From: Nymphaea colorata
Lineage: Eukaryota; Streptophyta; Magnoliopsida; Nymphaeales; Nymphaeaceae
Direction: 5' to 3'
Length of the DNA: 64,000 bases
NCBI RefSeq assembly: GCF_008831285.2
Contig: NC_045141.1
Coordinates: 5,845,224-5,909,223, forward strand
Positions 24,549 to 37,020 of the stretch are shown here, in pieces. The translations under genes and the position numbers were made by a program. Position 1 is the stretch's first letter, and each line of letters opens with the position of its first letter. Below the pieces are notes generated by a model. It was not told where the DNA came from, ran no database searches, and saw only the letters and a list, made by a program, of their open reading frames with translations.

Positions 24549-24755
24549 ATGTGCTTTGATAAATCTAGAAGTATGGCTGGGGCAGGCATCGGAATGATTC
24601 ATTACTCTCTTAAGTTAAATTTTTCTTACACTCACAACATAGCAGAATACAAGGCCTTAATTCAAGAACTCAAAATGGTTATCAAATTTAAAGTCCAAAG
24701 AGTTCACATTTTGAAAGATTCTCTCCTAGTTGTCAATCAAGTCAATGGAGACTAG
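24549..24755 (+). pseudogene. Archaeal-type RNase H (second RNase H)
   Basis: A 68-codon open stretch reads MCFDKSRSMAGAGIGMI, then HNIAEYKALIQELKMVIKF and ILKDSLLVVNQVNGD. The acids at FD, AEY and KDS correspond to the catalytic positions of the archaeal-type RNase H that Tat-lineage elements acquired. The residue after the first D, normally in DGS, is K. The domain sits between the first RNase H and integrase, as in that lineage. Confidence 0.8.
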
Positions 24756-25169
24756 CAAGTCCAAATAAAAAATTGACCCTCTATCAAGAAATGGCAACAT
24801 CTCTCGCAAAACAATTCGAGGAATGCCAACTCTCACATATCAAGAGAGGATTAACCCAATTGTACATGGTTTGGCTAGTCTAAGCTCTACCATCACATTT
24901 AAACCTAAAGAGTCCATTCAATCTTTGAAGTTAGTAGACTCGAACAACCAGCTTACATAATGTCAGAATAGGTGCTGCAAGCAGAAAGTAAAGAAGCACC
25001 ATGGTATCAAGAAATTAAAAATTTCCTCTAAACAGGACTATTTTCACTTGAGATATCTCGAAAGGAGTGAAGAGTTCTAAGGCACGTGTCTTCATGATAT
25101 TTCATTTTAACTAGAGTCCTATACATAAGAGGATTCAACACATAATATGTTAGATATCTTTATGCAAAT

Positions 25170-26200
25170 GAGGTGCAAGGGGTGCATGTAGGGTATCAAA
25201 CCCTAGTCATGCAAATAGTTAGAGCTAGGTGTTATTGCCCACCATGCAGAAAGACTATCATCAATTTGTCAAAAAGTACATCAAATGTCAATTGCACACA
25301 CCATCAATTCATGCTCTACTGCATACCTTCATTAGGTCAGCTCACCCTAGCCATTCTCAATGTGGGTCTTCAATGTGGTTGGCCCAATCATTCCACTTGT
25401 CTCAAATGGACATAGGTACTTTCTTCAAGTTACAGATGACTTCACCAAATGGGTGGAGGATGACATGTTGTATCATTCATTCATAAAACCCTTTGTATAG
25501 ATTTGGCATCCTATATGGCATTGTTTTAGACAATGACACCCATTTCAAAAATGAGAAAATGCACCATATTTACCATAAATACAAAATGCAACATCATTTT
25601 TCTGCCCATATTACCCTGGGGGTAATGGATATGCAAAAGCAACCAATAAAATCTTGATTTGTGTCTTAGAAAAGACTATAGAAATAGGTTGGGCAATGCA
25701 TGAGAAAATGCATAATGCACTTTAGGCATATCGAACAATGATTTGAACTTCCACCAATGCTACACTAGTAGAATTAGTGTATGGAACGGAAATTGTCCTT
25801 CCACTACATGTGACAAAACTAGCATTAAAGTTTGTTGCTCACAACGAACTTCCAATCAGTAAGTATTAGTGAAAGAGACTTGCTCAATTAGACCTTTTAT
25901 ATGAGAAAAGGCTACAAGTAGCATAGTACGCTGAAGTCCATCACATGAGAGTCACTCGATATTATGCCAAAACAATTATCAAAAGGAAATTTTAAGTAAG
26001 TGCCTTTTAAGTAAATGACCTGGTCCTAAGATCAATTTCCTTCAAGAGTAGATCCAAAGGCCAATAGTTGCTAAACTGGGAAAGACCCTATGTCATGAAG
26101 GAGGTTCTAGCTCACAATTCTTATTGGCTAATTAATGCCGCTTGGGTCGAAATTCTCAATATAATTAATGCTTTACATCTCAAGAAATTCTATACTTGAT
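25170..26200 (+). pseudogene. Tat-like integrase
   Basis: The zinc-binding region reads ARCYCPPCRKTIINLSKS with downstream CxxH remnants. The core contains VLDNDTHFKNEKM (catalytic D, consensus VTDNGTQF), then GNGYAKATNKILI where the consensus NGQ-x-E has K or A, and AYRTMI, TSTNATLVELVYGTEIVLP. The C-terminal domain gives NWERPYVMKEVLAHNSYWLI and LHLKKFYT at about 26,060-26,200. Many frame breaks. Confidence 0.8.
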
Positions 26201-27147
26201 CTTGTGAGTCAAAATTTCAAAACAATTACGCTCTAGTGAGCATGTTTTCTATAATTTTCAAACCAAGAGGCATCACACCTCTTAGGAAATCTCAAAGATT
26301 GATTTTACGAAAAAATTCAAAATGCATTTTCAATCAAAACTCCCAAAATTTAGCCTAGTCTTGCCTCTAAGGGCAACTGCAAAGGGCACTGGATTGAAGT
26401 ATGCAAGAAATTTCAATTATGAGAGATCAATGTTTAAGAATTAATGTTGGTCCTGGTAATTGAGCACTTGTAAAGGTCTAGCATTAGATGCCACGTGGAA
26501 AATCTCTTGTAACCTAAATGACCTTGGTAGGATGCAAGAAAAAACTATCAAACAAAACAAGTTGAGTGATGAGCTTGGGGTGAGTGTAGTTGTTCCTCTA
26601 GTTCAAAGCTCTGCAATAGCGGGCAGGCATACAACTTGTGCTTGCACTGTGAAACTAAAAAAGCAATTCATGAACATTTGCACATATCTAGCCTCCTAAA
26701 GCCTTTTGAACTCTAAGTTCGAGGGGTGTTTTACACCTGGTACCTTAAGGCCAATAATCTAGAACCTATCAACCCAAAGCTCATTACAAGGGTTCAGTAG
26801 AAAGCCTGATAGGCTTGACAATATACAAAACATACTATATAAAACCGAAAGTAGTGGAACTCTATAGTAGGTTTTGGGGTGGTGAGGAATTTCCCCCAAT
26901 AGTGAAAGGTGGCTCAAAAGAAAATCAAAATTTAAAAGATAAAGCCAAAAAAAAGCACTTGCCAAAAGTCAAAAGGCATGACAGACTAAGTTCTTCAAGC
27001 ATCAAGTGCAAAATTTCCTAAATCAACATCAATTCCTATACAGAGGAAGGCAGCTTGGCTTCATTTAAAAGCAAAATTTTCAAAGCAATTTGCAAAAAAT
27101 TTGGTGTGTGAATCTTTGTCACTAATCAAAGTCTTCAACTTGCTTAT
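26201..27147 (+). other. 3-prime non-coding region between integrase and polypurine tract
   Basis: No coding sequence. The part from about 26,550 to 26,990 is shared with 11,560-12,000. Confidence 0.65.
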
Positions 27148-27161
27148 CAAAGAGGGACATC
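27148..27161 (+). other. Polypurine tract
   Basis: CAAAGAGGGACATC directly before the TG start of the LTR. Confidence 0.75.
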
Positions 27162-27524
27162 TGTTAACACCTCAAAATTTTCATCTCAGCTGATGAATGA
27201 AATTTCAAAATCTGATACAAATAATTTCACAAAATAATTATGAAAAACATAACTAAGTGCAACACTAGATCCAAATTATGAAAAGCTTCAACTTCAAAGT
27301 AAATTTCAAATCTAAACATAATTTAGGTTCAAATCATGAATTTTACTCATAGCACAATTCCCAATGTAAAATTATGAGTCTAAATTTGAACGCTAGATCT
27401 AAATTAGGGTTTGAAATCCCAATCTGGTTGCAGTTGTCATTTGGCATCCATATCTAGTTACAAAATTCAAATTTGAATTCAAATATGAAAACTAGATCTA
27501 ATTAAGGATCTAAATTGCCAAGTA

Positions 27525-27542
27525 GGGCCCACATGTGGGCCC
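27525..27542. repeat. Perfect 18-bp palindrome in U3
   Basis: GGGCCCACATGTGGGCCC is its own reverse complement. The inverted LTR has only half of it (GGGGCCCACATTGCG near 18,460). Confidence 0.95.
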
Positions 27543-28777
27543 CACCTAGCTCCCATGGCCAAGGGCCAACCAAGAGTCCACACACCCCACTTCAATCAAA
27601 ATATCCACTTTAATCAAGATATCAACCATGGTTAATTAAAAGGACATAGTATCATGATTAAATCCATGGGAAAGGAGAGAGAATTATATATCTCTATCTC
27701 CATTAATTGAAAAAGGAACTCTCTAATTAAAGAAAGGCCTTAATGCCAAAGAAGCTATGATTGCTTCTAACCAACCTACTTAAGGCAAGTAGGCGCAACT
27801 TGGTGCACCTAGATGTGGCCAACCTCAAACAAGCTCAATCTACATGAGCTTAGCCTAGTCAAGATCAGTCAAAAGGTTAGGTCTGCCTCACGATCTAACT
27901 AAGTGCTTGATAAGCTCAAATTCATCCAAATTACTTGAACCAAGTCAACAGCAGCTCACAAAATGAGCCTTGACTTTTGTCAAATAGTCAATTTGATCAA
28001 ATTTGGAAAAATTTGTCCTCCCATAATCGAATTGAATTCATAGAACCGAAATTAGGATTCTATGTAAATAAAATACACGTTTGAATTTGTCAAATGCATA
28101 AACCAAATATCAAATTGAAAATCAATATTTGAAATTGAAATTAAATTTAATCAAAATCATTTTCAATTGAATTATGGATAAAAATGTCCCTTTTCAAAAC
28201 AAATTTGACAAGATTTTCAGAAGTCTTTTCAAATTAAATTGAATTGTCAAACATTAATTTGCAATTCTTTTAGAGCTTAGTCACTAGGTTTGAACCCAGA
28301 AAGCTTGATTTCAAAAATTTAAAGTCAATCTAAGGGTATTTTTGTCAATTTTTTTGTCAAAACCGAGTGCTTAGAACCTAAACCTTGACCCAAATTAGAC
28401 TTGACTAGGTCCATACCATCATTGACCAGACCTAGCCGCACATACCCAGATCATGTGTGTGTGCTTGGTTGAAGTCATTTAGGAAGGTGAAAGATTATTT
28501 AATCTTCATTTGTCTAGCTGCATTATGGATTAAGCTAATAAAAAATTATATTCCTCTAATCCATTGGCTGAATTAGAGGTTGGCTGAGGTGGCAGCCATC
28601 TTAGCTCATTATCCAAATTTTAAATTAAATCAAAATCCTGCTTGGCATAAAGCTAGACCTATGCTATCTCACCAGCTCAAAAGGTGGCAAATTCTCGAAG
28701 ACTTGGGCATGCTCTAGAGTGAGTGAAGGAGGTATGTGCACAGTCACCTGCTCCCCTTCCTCATTCAGTTTCAATGC

Positions 28778-28786
28778 TATATATAT
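28778..28786 (+). promoter_or_regulatory. TATA box of the Tat-like LTR
   Basis: TATATATAT followed within about 100 bases by a purine-rich leader. Confidence 0.5.
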
Positions 28787-31640
28787 GCACCTTCAGAACC
28801 AAGGTAGGGAATGGAAATTTGAGATTTTTTTCTAATACTTTCTCTTAGTTGCAGCCAAGATCAAGTGCAACCAAGATCAGCAAGAGGAAGAGAGAAGAAG
28901 AAACCAAGCTTGGAGACTTTAGTTGACCCTTTTTTAGAATTTTCATTGTAAGAAAATCATCTTCATCCTGCAATTTCCTACAAAGACAAAGTCTCTTGAA
29001 AACCTTGTAAGCTTGAATCTTAATCTAGATTCTTGCTTGGGATTGCTTCATTTAGAGAACTAGCTAAGAAGAGCTCCAAATACCTAGGCCAACTACAAGG
29101 TAGGGGTAGTTCTAGCCTATTCTCTATGAATTTTAGCTTCTTGTTGTCATTTTGAGAGGATTCCATGGTGACAGAGAGGTTTACATTTGCTGAAATATAT
29201 AATTAATTGCCTATTTATGGATGAATGCATTCCCATGAATGTGATCCACCCTTACTCAGCAACACCATTGAGAAACAAGCTAAAGCATTCTCTTGATTTC
29301 TTCTATTTTTGAGTCATTTGGATTCATGATTTAGTTAAGGGTGGTGGTGAAGATTAGTAACTAGTTTTCAATCTTCCTGTGTAAAAAACTGGTCATGAAC
29401 CATCATGGTTCGTATGCTATGAGTTCACATATCAAATTTTACATTTTAAGAGGCAATATATATATATACACATGTTACCTTTTATTAAAAATTATGTTTT
29501 TCTTCTAAATTTAGGTTGAAACATGTTTCTAAGTTGACTCTAAAGAAAGAGAACCTTCATTTTTATCATCGTAGGTCAACATTTCATCTCAAAATTTTGT
29601 CTATTCCAACAATATGTGTAAAAATGCATGCACATTGCTGAAATCAGACCATGATTTCATGAAAAGTAGCTTAAATTTTCAAATATTAAGCTCTAGAAAT
29701 ATCTTGTCTCCGCCATGAATTGGATGAATCGGCTTTTTTTTATAGAACTAGAAGAAAGTTCTAATTTTATTTAAATTGACACCCTAAAGTACTTTTGGGA
29801 GTTGCTGATTTTATTTACTAATTTTTGGATTTGCGTGGGTTTAGTCACTATCCCAAAACACTGCAAAATCTTGTTCAAAATCCATGTTGAAATCATCCAA
29901 ATAATAGATGAATTTATTGATACAAAGCTTGAAACCAGCTTTTGGATTAATAGAAACAAGTTTTTAAAAACCTCATAATCCAACAGGCGTACTTGACATG
30001 AATGGAAACATGTTCTCAAGAGGAACATTCCTCTTGTGATTTAGGTGCTTAACGTATAAAAAAGTTAGGCAAATTTTCAATGATTCATTATCTTCCTCTA
30101 AGAAACAAGCTTTCCTATAACAAACATTTCTGATTTGCAGCCACTTAAATTAGTATAAAACCTGTTTGTGGCAATTTTGAGACAAAAGTGGATTTTGTCC
30201 ATGTCCTCCACATATTTTCAAGATTGATTTTAACTTCATTTACATGATTTTCTATTATTTTTATATTTTATATCAAGTTTCAAGCTTGTGGATAATATGT
30301 TCAGCATACGTGGAGGAAGTCCTGCATTCAAATTAAAAATCAATCTTTGTATGTGTGGATTATGAATTGAGTTTTTACGTTGAATGAATGTTGAGAGATG
30401 TAAGAATGAATGCCTCATAAATTTCATTTTCTTTCATGCATTCACACACAACAAAACAAATTGTACCACTGCACATTCTCTGGAAATTAAGCGACTCAAT
30501 TTTGAGTTGCAAAAAGTGACTAAGTCATATTGTAAAGAGAATCTAGAAATCTCACTTAGTTTCAAAATAAAACACAAGCATCATACCAAATGTAGTACGA
30601 TTGAAAACATGTTTTCTAACATTTTGGAACCTTTATTTCTTCAAAAGAGTAAGTTCTACCTAAGCAATTCTAAAAGTTTTCGCTAAAAAGACAATTCATT
30701 GGAAATCAATTTGTGTCTCTTTGACCTAATCAAGTGATTTGGCAAAAAGAAGTTTCAAAAATCAATAATTTGCTAAGAAAACTTGGCTATCTTTCATCCA
30801 AAATCAATCCATTGGCTGAGAAGTTTGCCATTTTTCTCAAAAAATTGATTAAAAGTTTGATATCAAAACTTCAACTCAAAATCATGTGATAATCTTAAGT
30901 TCACAACAAAGAAATAGATCTCAACTTCCAATATTCCAAATTTTTCAAACCAATCTCCAATTTTCCAATATAATTCCTAATTCTCAATCCAAATTGTCTA
31001 ACTGGCGATTCAACTTTCAAAATTATGACTCCAAATCACAATCTAACTCATTTTAAACTATTTTCAACTTCATTGCTGATTTTTAACTTCAATTCAAATA
31101 GCACATACTTTTGACCAGAACAAGGGTCTTCAATCCGAACCAAAATTGAAAGTTTTTCAATTTTTTCCAAAAGAATTAACCCAAACTTCTCCAAAACAAG
31201 TTAATTTTCCAAACAATTTTTCCAAATTTCAAATTACCAAAAAACAAGCAAGTTCGAAATGAACTCTCAATTTCAAATCCAAAAATTTTATGCACAAGCA
31301 TATAGAATTTGCATCAATCAAAATAAAGTCTATGGTCTTATTACTCCTGTTAAAGGTGGCAGGAATGGTTGGACCTCATATCGATGGGCTTATCTCTTTC
31401 ACTTGAATTTTTTCAAAACCCAATTTGAAATTTACTGCTTTGTATAACTCCCCATCTCTTGAACCAAAAGATTGAGTTATGGGAAGGAGTGCAAACAATC
31501 CCATGAATACACAAAAAGAAAACAAGAGAAACAAAGGACTGATCATTTCTTGAGAAGTTTACTAAGGAAAGCTTCTTCTCCATACATCTAAAGATGTAGA
31601 GAGAAAGAGAAGAGATGAGAGGGTGAAAATGTTGGGAATT

Positions 31641-32985
31641 CACAAGAAAAGAACACAAACAAAAAGGAAGGAATAAAGGGAAGAAAAGAGTAAAATAACC
31701 ACCTGATAGTTACTTCTTCTTCTTCTTCTTCCTTACTTCTTCTTCTTCTTTCTTTTTTCTTCTTCTTCTATGTGATTGGATAGTTAATTCAAACTTCTTT
31801 TGAAGTTTGTACAACACAGATTTGATTTTTTGACATCTGAATTTCCATATTTTCAATGATTTTGGAGTTTTAAAAAAGATCTTTTGGCATATCAATTTAA
31901 AGGAATCTGATCCTTTTAATGAATCGGATGAATTTAGGTACCTTCATCCCTCTTTGGGACTGCTGGTATAGATTTTGAAGATATATATAAATATATACAC
32001 ATACTTTCAACTATTTTTTTGGCAAAATCCATTCATGAAGAAGTCTAAAATTTCGAAAATATATAGACTAAAACAATCATGGTTTCAAACAAGCTTATTT
32101 TGATAGATTCAGCCACATGCAAAGTAGACTGCTTTCCTTGTTTGAGCAAGTCCAATACTTGGTGGACTGAAATTGGCAGATTGGACATTGCATTGATTTC
32201 ATGACACTTTTGGGACATGATCATTATTCATTCATCTCTCACCTCCCTCTCTCACATGTCACATTCATATAACATAGGAAACAAGATATTTGCATCAAAT
32301 ATTTGAGCCGCACGTCAATCTTCTTAATTTGGATTTTTCTCATTGTGGGTTCTCATGATCTAGGATTTTTTTAAAATGTGGTTTTAGTCCATGAGCTGGT
32401 CGATTAAGAAAATGTCATTTTCTTCATTTTAAAATTGAGTCTTGGATTAGTATTTTGACAAAACCACTTGTATGCATGCATGGACATACATTAACATCTA
32501 ACAATTTTTGGCAGGCAACCCGGCTGGAAATCATTCCCAAACTTAGTAAAAGAAATTACACCCTACCCTTTTTTAGTTCTTCCATTCATGTCATGCAAAA
32601 AGACAAAATAAAGTTGATTAGAATCCTTATCTTGCTTGAGCGAAAGGCATTGAGTAGATTCTAGGCAGTGACTATTGGACTGGGAAGCAGCTAGGCTATT
32701 GATTGGTGGCAGCAGAGTTGTTGTTGTTTTGATTCACATGGGGGCAGATGAAAGCCACAACAGAAAGTAGCAAGGCTGCTGGTATGGAGCAGAATAGTGC
32801 TGCTGTTGAGAGGCTTAAGAACAGCAATGGGCTGTTGGAGTTGGAGTAGAAAGACTTGGGGCTAACCAGTAGTAAGGTTCTTGTTTACATGTAAAATTTC
32901 TGAAACTTACATGCAGACCATATAAATGAGATGTCATCACTTGTACTCACCTCCACTCCTTGTGTGAGATTTCGAAAGACAGTGC
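31641..32985. other. No gene recognised; TTC tract and GCAG-rich stretch
   Basis: A (TTC)n-like tract lies at 31,711-31,769. From 32,660 to 32,870 the sequence is rich in GCAG, GCTG and TTGTTG words like 37,020-37,640. No coding signal. Confidence 0.45.
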
Positions 32986-33269
32986 ACAACCTATTGGTAC
33001 AAGGTCTGACCGTTCTTAACACTTTTACAAAGAGTAATCAGACAAAGAACTAGACTAAATGTCCAAATTTCTAAGTGTAAATGTCAATCAAAACCTAAGG
33101 AATCAAATGTGACCTACTTTTGAAATCATGCATGTTTTTAAAACCTAACTAGATCTCAAAAATAGACTATTGAACAAGAATAATTAAATCTTGACGTCTT
33201 TTCAAGTCCTTATTATCATAGATCAATGCATGTTTTAAAACCTAAGTATATTCAAGACTCATTATGTGA

Positions 33270-33395
33270 AATCTAGTCCAAAATCTAAAATCTAAAGGCC
33301 AAGATCCAAAATCCAAGATCTATAACCCAAGATCCAAAATCTAAAACTTTGGGATCTAGAAGCTAACACTTGAGATCAAAATCCAAGTAGGTTAG
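33270..33395. repeat. Degenerate short tandem repeat
   Basis: Successive variants of CAAGATCCAAAATCT, about 13-15 bases each. Confidence 0.65.
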
Positions 33396-36106
33396 ACTTG
33401 GCTTTAATACCATGGTTTAGATCAACATAAGGTTTATGATTTGAATCCAATGCCTTGAATCGAGGTTGAAGACCCAAATATGCAAGGGCTAGGTCCGTCA
33501 AGAGAACTAGGTTCAGTCTCACCTAGACTATGAACCTACTTTGGAACAGGTTTGACTGTAAAATGTATTTGGTCTTAGTCAAACAATATGATATATCATA
33601 TGAATTTCATTCATTTCATATGAAAGAGTGTTTAAATAAATTTGACTAGACCTAGGTTATTGGACTATGTTCATAAGTAGTGGACTCTAAGACCGGTCTA
33701 GGCTAGGTCATAAAGAATTGAAGTAAGTTTGGACTCCACGCTTACATGACCTGTGGTTTTTGAATTAATTTAAAGAAGTTAATTTTAAAGATAATTTTAG
33801 AAAGCTATGATTTTGACATTGTCCTTGTGTGTGAGAGCCAAACTGGATTTAGGTTTTCATATACTTGGGCTACTGCCAAAGGGTATGCTACATGGCCGAC
33901 TCGGTTTGGTTTAAGACAAGAGGGGCATATCGATGTAGGGTGATCCAATGCATGAAGATATGCAATGCATGACTAAAGAAACCTTATGAGAAAAATCTAT
34001 GCTATGCATGACTTAAGGAAGAACTAAATAAGCGAAACATAAAAGGAGGAGAGGGGCATGCTTGACTCCTATGCCAATACTGAAGGCATTATAAATCAAA
34101 TCTAGAAAGTTATCATGTTAAACTACAACATTATTAAAGCAACTAAGAGAAATCTAAGACCTAAGCAAGAAAAAAAAACTAAACTAAACATACTAAAAGC
34201 AAAAGAAAACTAAAAATGCGTAAAGAAAAGAAGAAAAGCACTAAATTACAAATGAGAAAAGAAAAAATAGGGAAAAGAAATTACCTAAAGCTGACATCCA
34301 AGCTAATCCCATCCCACGGCCTCTACACTAAGCCTAGTTGGGTCTACGTTGAGTGCTAATGCAGCTTGAAGTAAGACATAGAACAAGAATGTAAAAATTT
34401 AACTTGTTTTGAGAAAAATCCTTTTGAGTGCCCAGTTCAAATTTTACCAACTATTATGATCTTCTCCAATAAAACTCAATTGTGTAGTAACAGGAGGGGA
34501 AGAGCTCTATTAATAGGATAGAGAAGTGGCAAACCCCATCCTCCCCATGGATACACGACTAAATTTTTCCACACACTCTCTCTCTCTTCTCTAAACTCAA
34601 AACCATATGCTAAAATCATGTTTTCAATCAAATTTTATTCACTACATTCTCATCCACACTCTGAACTCAACTCCGTGAAAAGCCATTTGTGCGTGGGGAA
34701 GTGTTGCTCAATCATTGATAAAGGATTCATATTGGCATTGAGGTGGAGAGTGAACATTGTGAGAATATGAAGAGGAGAAGACACACATTTAAACTATGTC
34801 GTAAAACTTGTTATGAATAAGAAAAATGTTTGTTCCAACCACATGTAGATAATCATCTACATTGGAGTGTTCAACATACAGTTCCACATGTTTCAAGGCA
34901 TATTGTGTGAATTGACATTAAGTATGGAGTGAGAAAATCACGATGTATTTTTGAATCATAATATGCATTATGCTCACATGTGGATCCTAGATCTGGGTTT
35001 GGCACTAGGACCAAGATCCCAATCCAAATCTAATAAAAATTTTAGATGGATCTTGATATGGTAATGAGATCTAGATCATGATTTATATCTGGACTTGAAA
35101 TGCGAATAATGTATAAGGATCTGAAAAGATAGATCTTAGATCAAAAAGTTGGATATGAGACCCAAACATGAAAATAAGACTTGGATAATCATCTGGGTCA
35201 GGAATATGAAATGGAGATCTAAAAATAGCATGGACCTAGCTTGTCTTGAGTTGGGCTAGGTGGATTAAAGCTGCATTACACGAAATAGACCTGGACTAGG
35301 TTTAGTTTTGAAAAGTTGGGTCCAGATCTAGGTTGGGCATAGGTTTAGTAGGCTCAAGTGCTGTTTTTGGAAAACCTTGGTTTTGGGAGAAATGGAGGTA
35401 GGTTGAGCCTAGGCTTGAGCCTACCAGATTCATGTAAATATGGACAAAAATTTAACTTAGGATCATATGACTCCTAAGTTAGGTTTTATGAGAACATGTG
35501 CATGAAGGCAAATAACCAGAATACCCTTGTGTGTTATTTTTTATGATTTTGGGGAGAACCAGCTAGGTCTGGGTTTGAATGGCATGTCACCCCTAACCAC
35601 AACACACCATTTAGGAACCAAAGAAAATACACCAAGGTATATGTGACATATATCCAATATTTATGTAAAAAAAATGGCTCAAAAAGGAAATTATCGGTTT
35701 CATCCTATGTGTATTTCTAATGTCCTGAATGACTTTTCTCAATCTAATGGACCAAGTTGTGGGTAGATTCTTAAATAGGGTTTGATTAAAATCTTGTTGA
35801 AAAAAATCCTCCCAGATTGCACTAATTACCATACATATATGCAATGTTCACAAAGGAAAAAAGGAGGAAGGCCATAAAAATCCAATTCTTATTAGAATTT
35901 TCCCATGTGCAGCCGAGAGTGCTTGAATAAGATATTACCTATAAGGATATGTTGAAAGATAAAAAAAAAATCATTTAATTTTACAGAATTGAGTTCTTTA
36001 GCAATTTATAGAGTGCAACAAGTACTAGGAATGAGATACATGACCTTCAAAACTGAGTTGAATTCAAAGTGGAAGGAATAAACTCAAACCAAACTAAGAG
36101 AGTATT

Positions 36107-36500
36107 GATTTATACATGATACACATAACTTCAACTCGGCTTCGGTTCACTATGTCGGGTTGAGCTCAAATTCAATTCAAACCCCTGAAAGTAGAAGAGA
36201 GAATGAAGCTCGGTGGATTGAAGTGAAACCAAATTAAGGGAAACTTAATTTATACATCATAAACATGATCCTAGCTCAATTTCAACTTGCTCTATTGGGT
36301 TGAGCTCAAATCCAGCTCAAACCCTAGAAAATAGGGAAGAGAAAGTGCTCAAAAGTGAATTCAACTCAAACCAGATGAATGAACTCAAATTGCACTATGA
36401 GAAGCTTGATTTATACATGATAAACATGTTCCTAGCTTGGTTTCAGCTCACACTATTGGGTTGAGCTCAAACTTAGCTCAAAGCCCTAAAAACAGAAGAA
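36107..36500. repeat. Three-copy minisatellite inside the LTR
   Basis: A core of about 83 bases beginning GATTTATACATGATA and containing GGGTTGAGCTCAAA occurs at 36,107, 36,247 and 36,418, so spacing is 140 and 171 bases. Confidence 0.85.
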
Positions 36501-37020
36501 GGAAAGACCTACTAGCAATCTACAAGTTAGTATAGGATTAAAACTTGGGCTGGATGACTCAAAGTAAGTGAAATAAAACTTCATATCCATTAATAAAAAC
36601 TTTTTTTGGATTTGATTGAGTTCAAAATCACAATTTTAATTACCTATGGGCTGATTTGAGCTATAAGAGAGTTTACTTTTGATTGGGATAACCCTAGTGA
36701 ACTGAATTTGGCAACTCTTGAGGTAATATAAAGTTGAGAAATGCCTAATTGCTCAAATGTTAGGCAATTCTCATAAATTTGATAAAATACATAGCTTTTT
36801 TGTTAATGATGATTTGGATCAAGGGCAAAATGGTTATTTTAACTTGAGTGACCTAACTGATATGGGGTCTAGGTGCTTATATAAAAAAGTGCTTGTTTGA
36901 TCCAGAAACAACATTGTTCTTGAAATTTGGTTTTTTAAAATTGATTTAGAAATTTCAAGATGAAGGTTAAAATGGTCATTTGTGCTTGTAAAACTTTTGG
37001 GTATAGTGTTGCTGGCGACT

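Larger units (their letters stand above)
18779..27161 (+). mobile_element. Tat-like Ty3/gypsy element, internal region, heavily mutated
   Basis: Order on the plus strand: extra upstream ORF, gag, protease, reverse transcriptase, RNase H, archaeal-type RNase H, integrase, 3-prime region, polypurine tract, then an LTR at 27,162. A second RNase H between RNase H and integrase and the protease motif IDGG-x-SLNICP are marks of the Tat/Ogre lineage. Every domain contains stops or frameshifts. No plus-oriented 5-prime LTR is present; instead an inverted LTR lies immediately upstream. Confidence 0.8.
27162..31640 (+). repeat. 3-prime LTR of the Tat-like element (about 4 kb or more)
   Basis: Begins TGTTAACACCTC right after the polypurine tract. 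The same sequence in reverse ends at 18,778. A TATA box at 28,778 gives a U3 of about 1.6 kb. The far end is not firmly fixed: homology with the minus-oriented copy in 62,760-64,000 extends to at least 31,500. Near its end (31,271-31,410) lies the recurrent block described under findings. Confidence 0.7.
32986..37020 (-). repeat. Long LTR of the minus-strand Tat-like element
   Basis: Read on the minus strand it would start near 37,000 and end near 32,990. Its first part matches 12,601-12,960 and 14,370-14,730 (the CTAGGGTTATCC block, and the CATTTGAGCAATTAGG block around 36,740). It ends with the recurrent block at 32,990-33,070. The minus-strand polyprotein at 38.3-39.8 kb lies directly upstream, as expected for a 3-prime LTR. 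Parts are parallel to 59,830-62,100 in the same orientation (for example the GAGAGGGGCATGCTTGAC block at 34,050 and GACGAAGAGGCATACCTGAC at 60,750). Confidence 0.6.
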
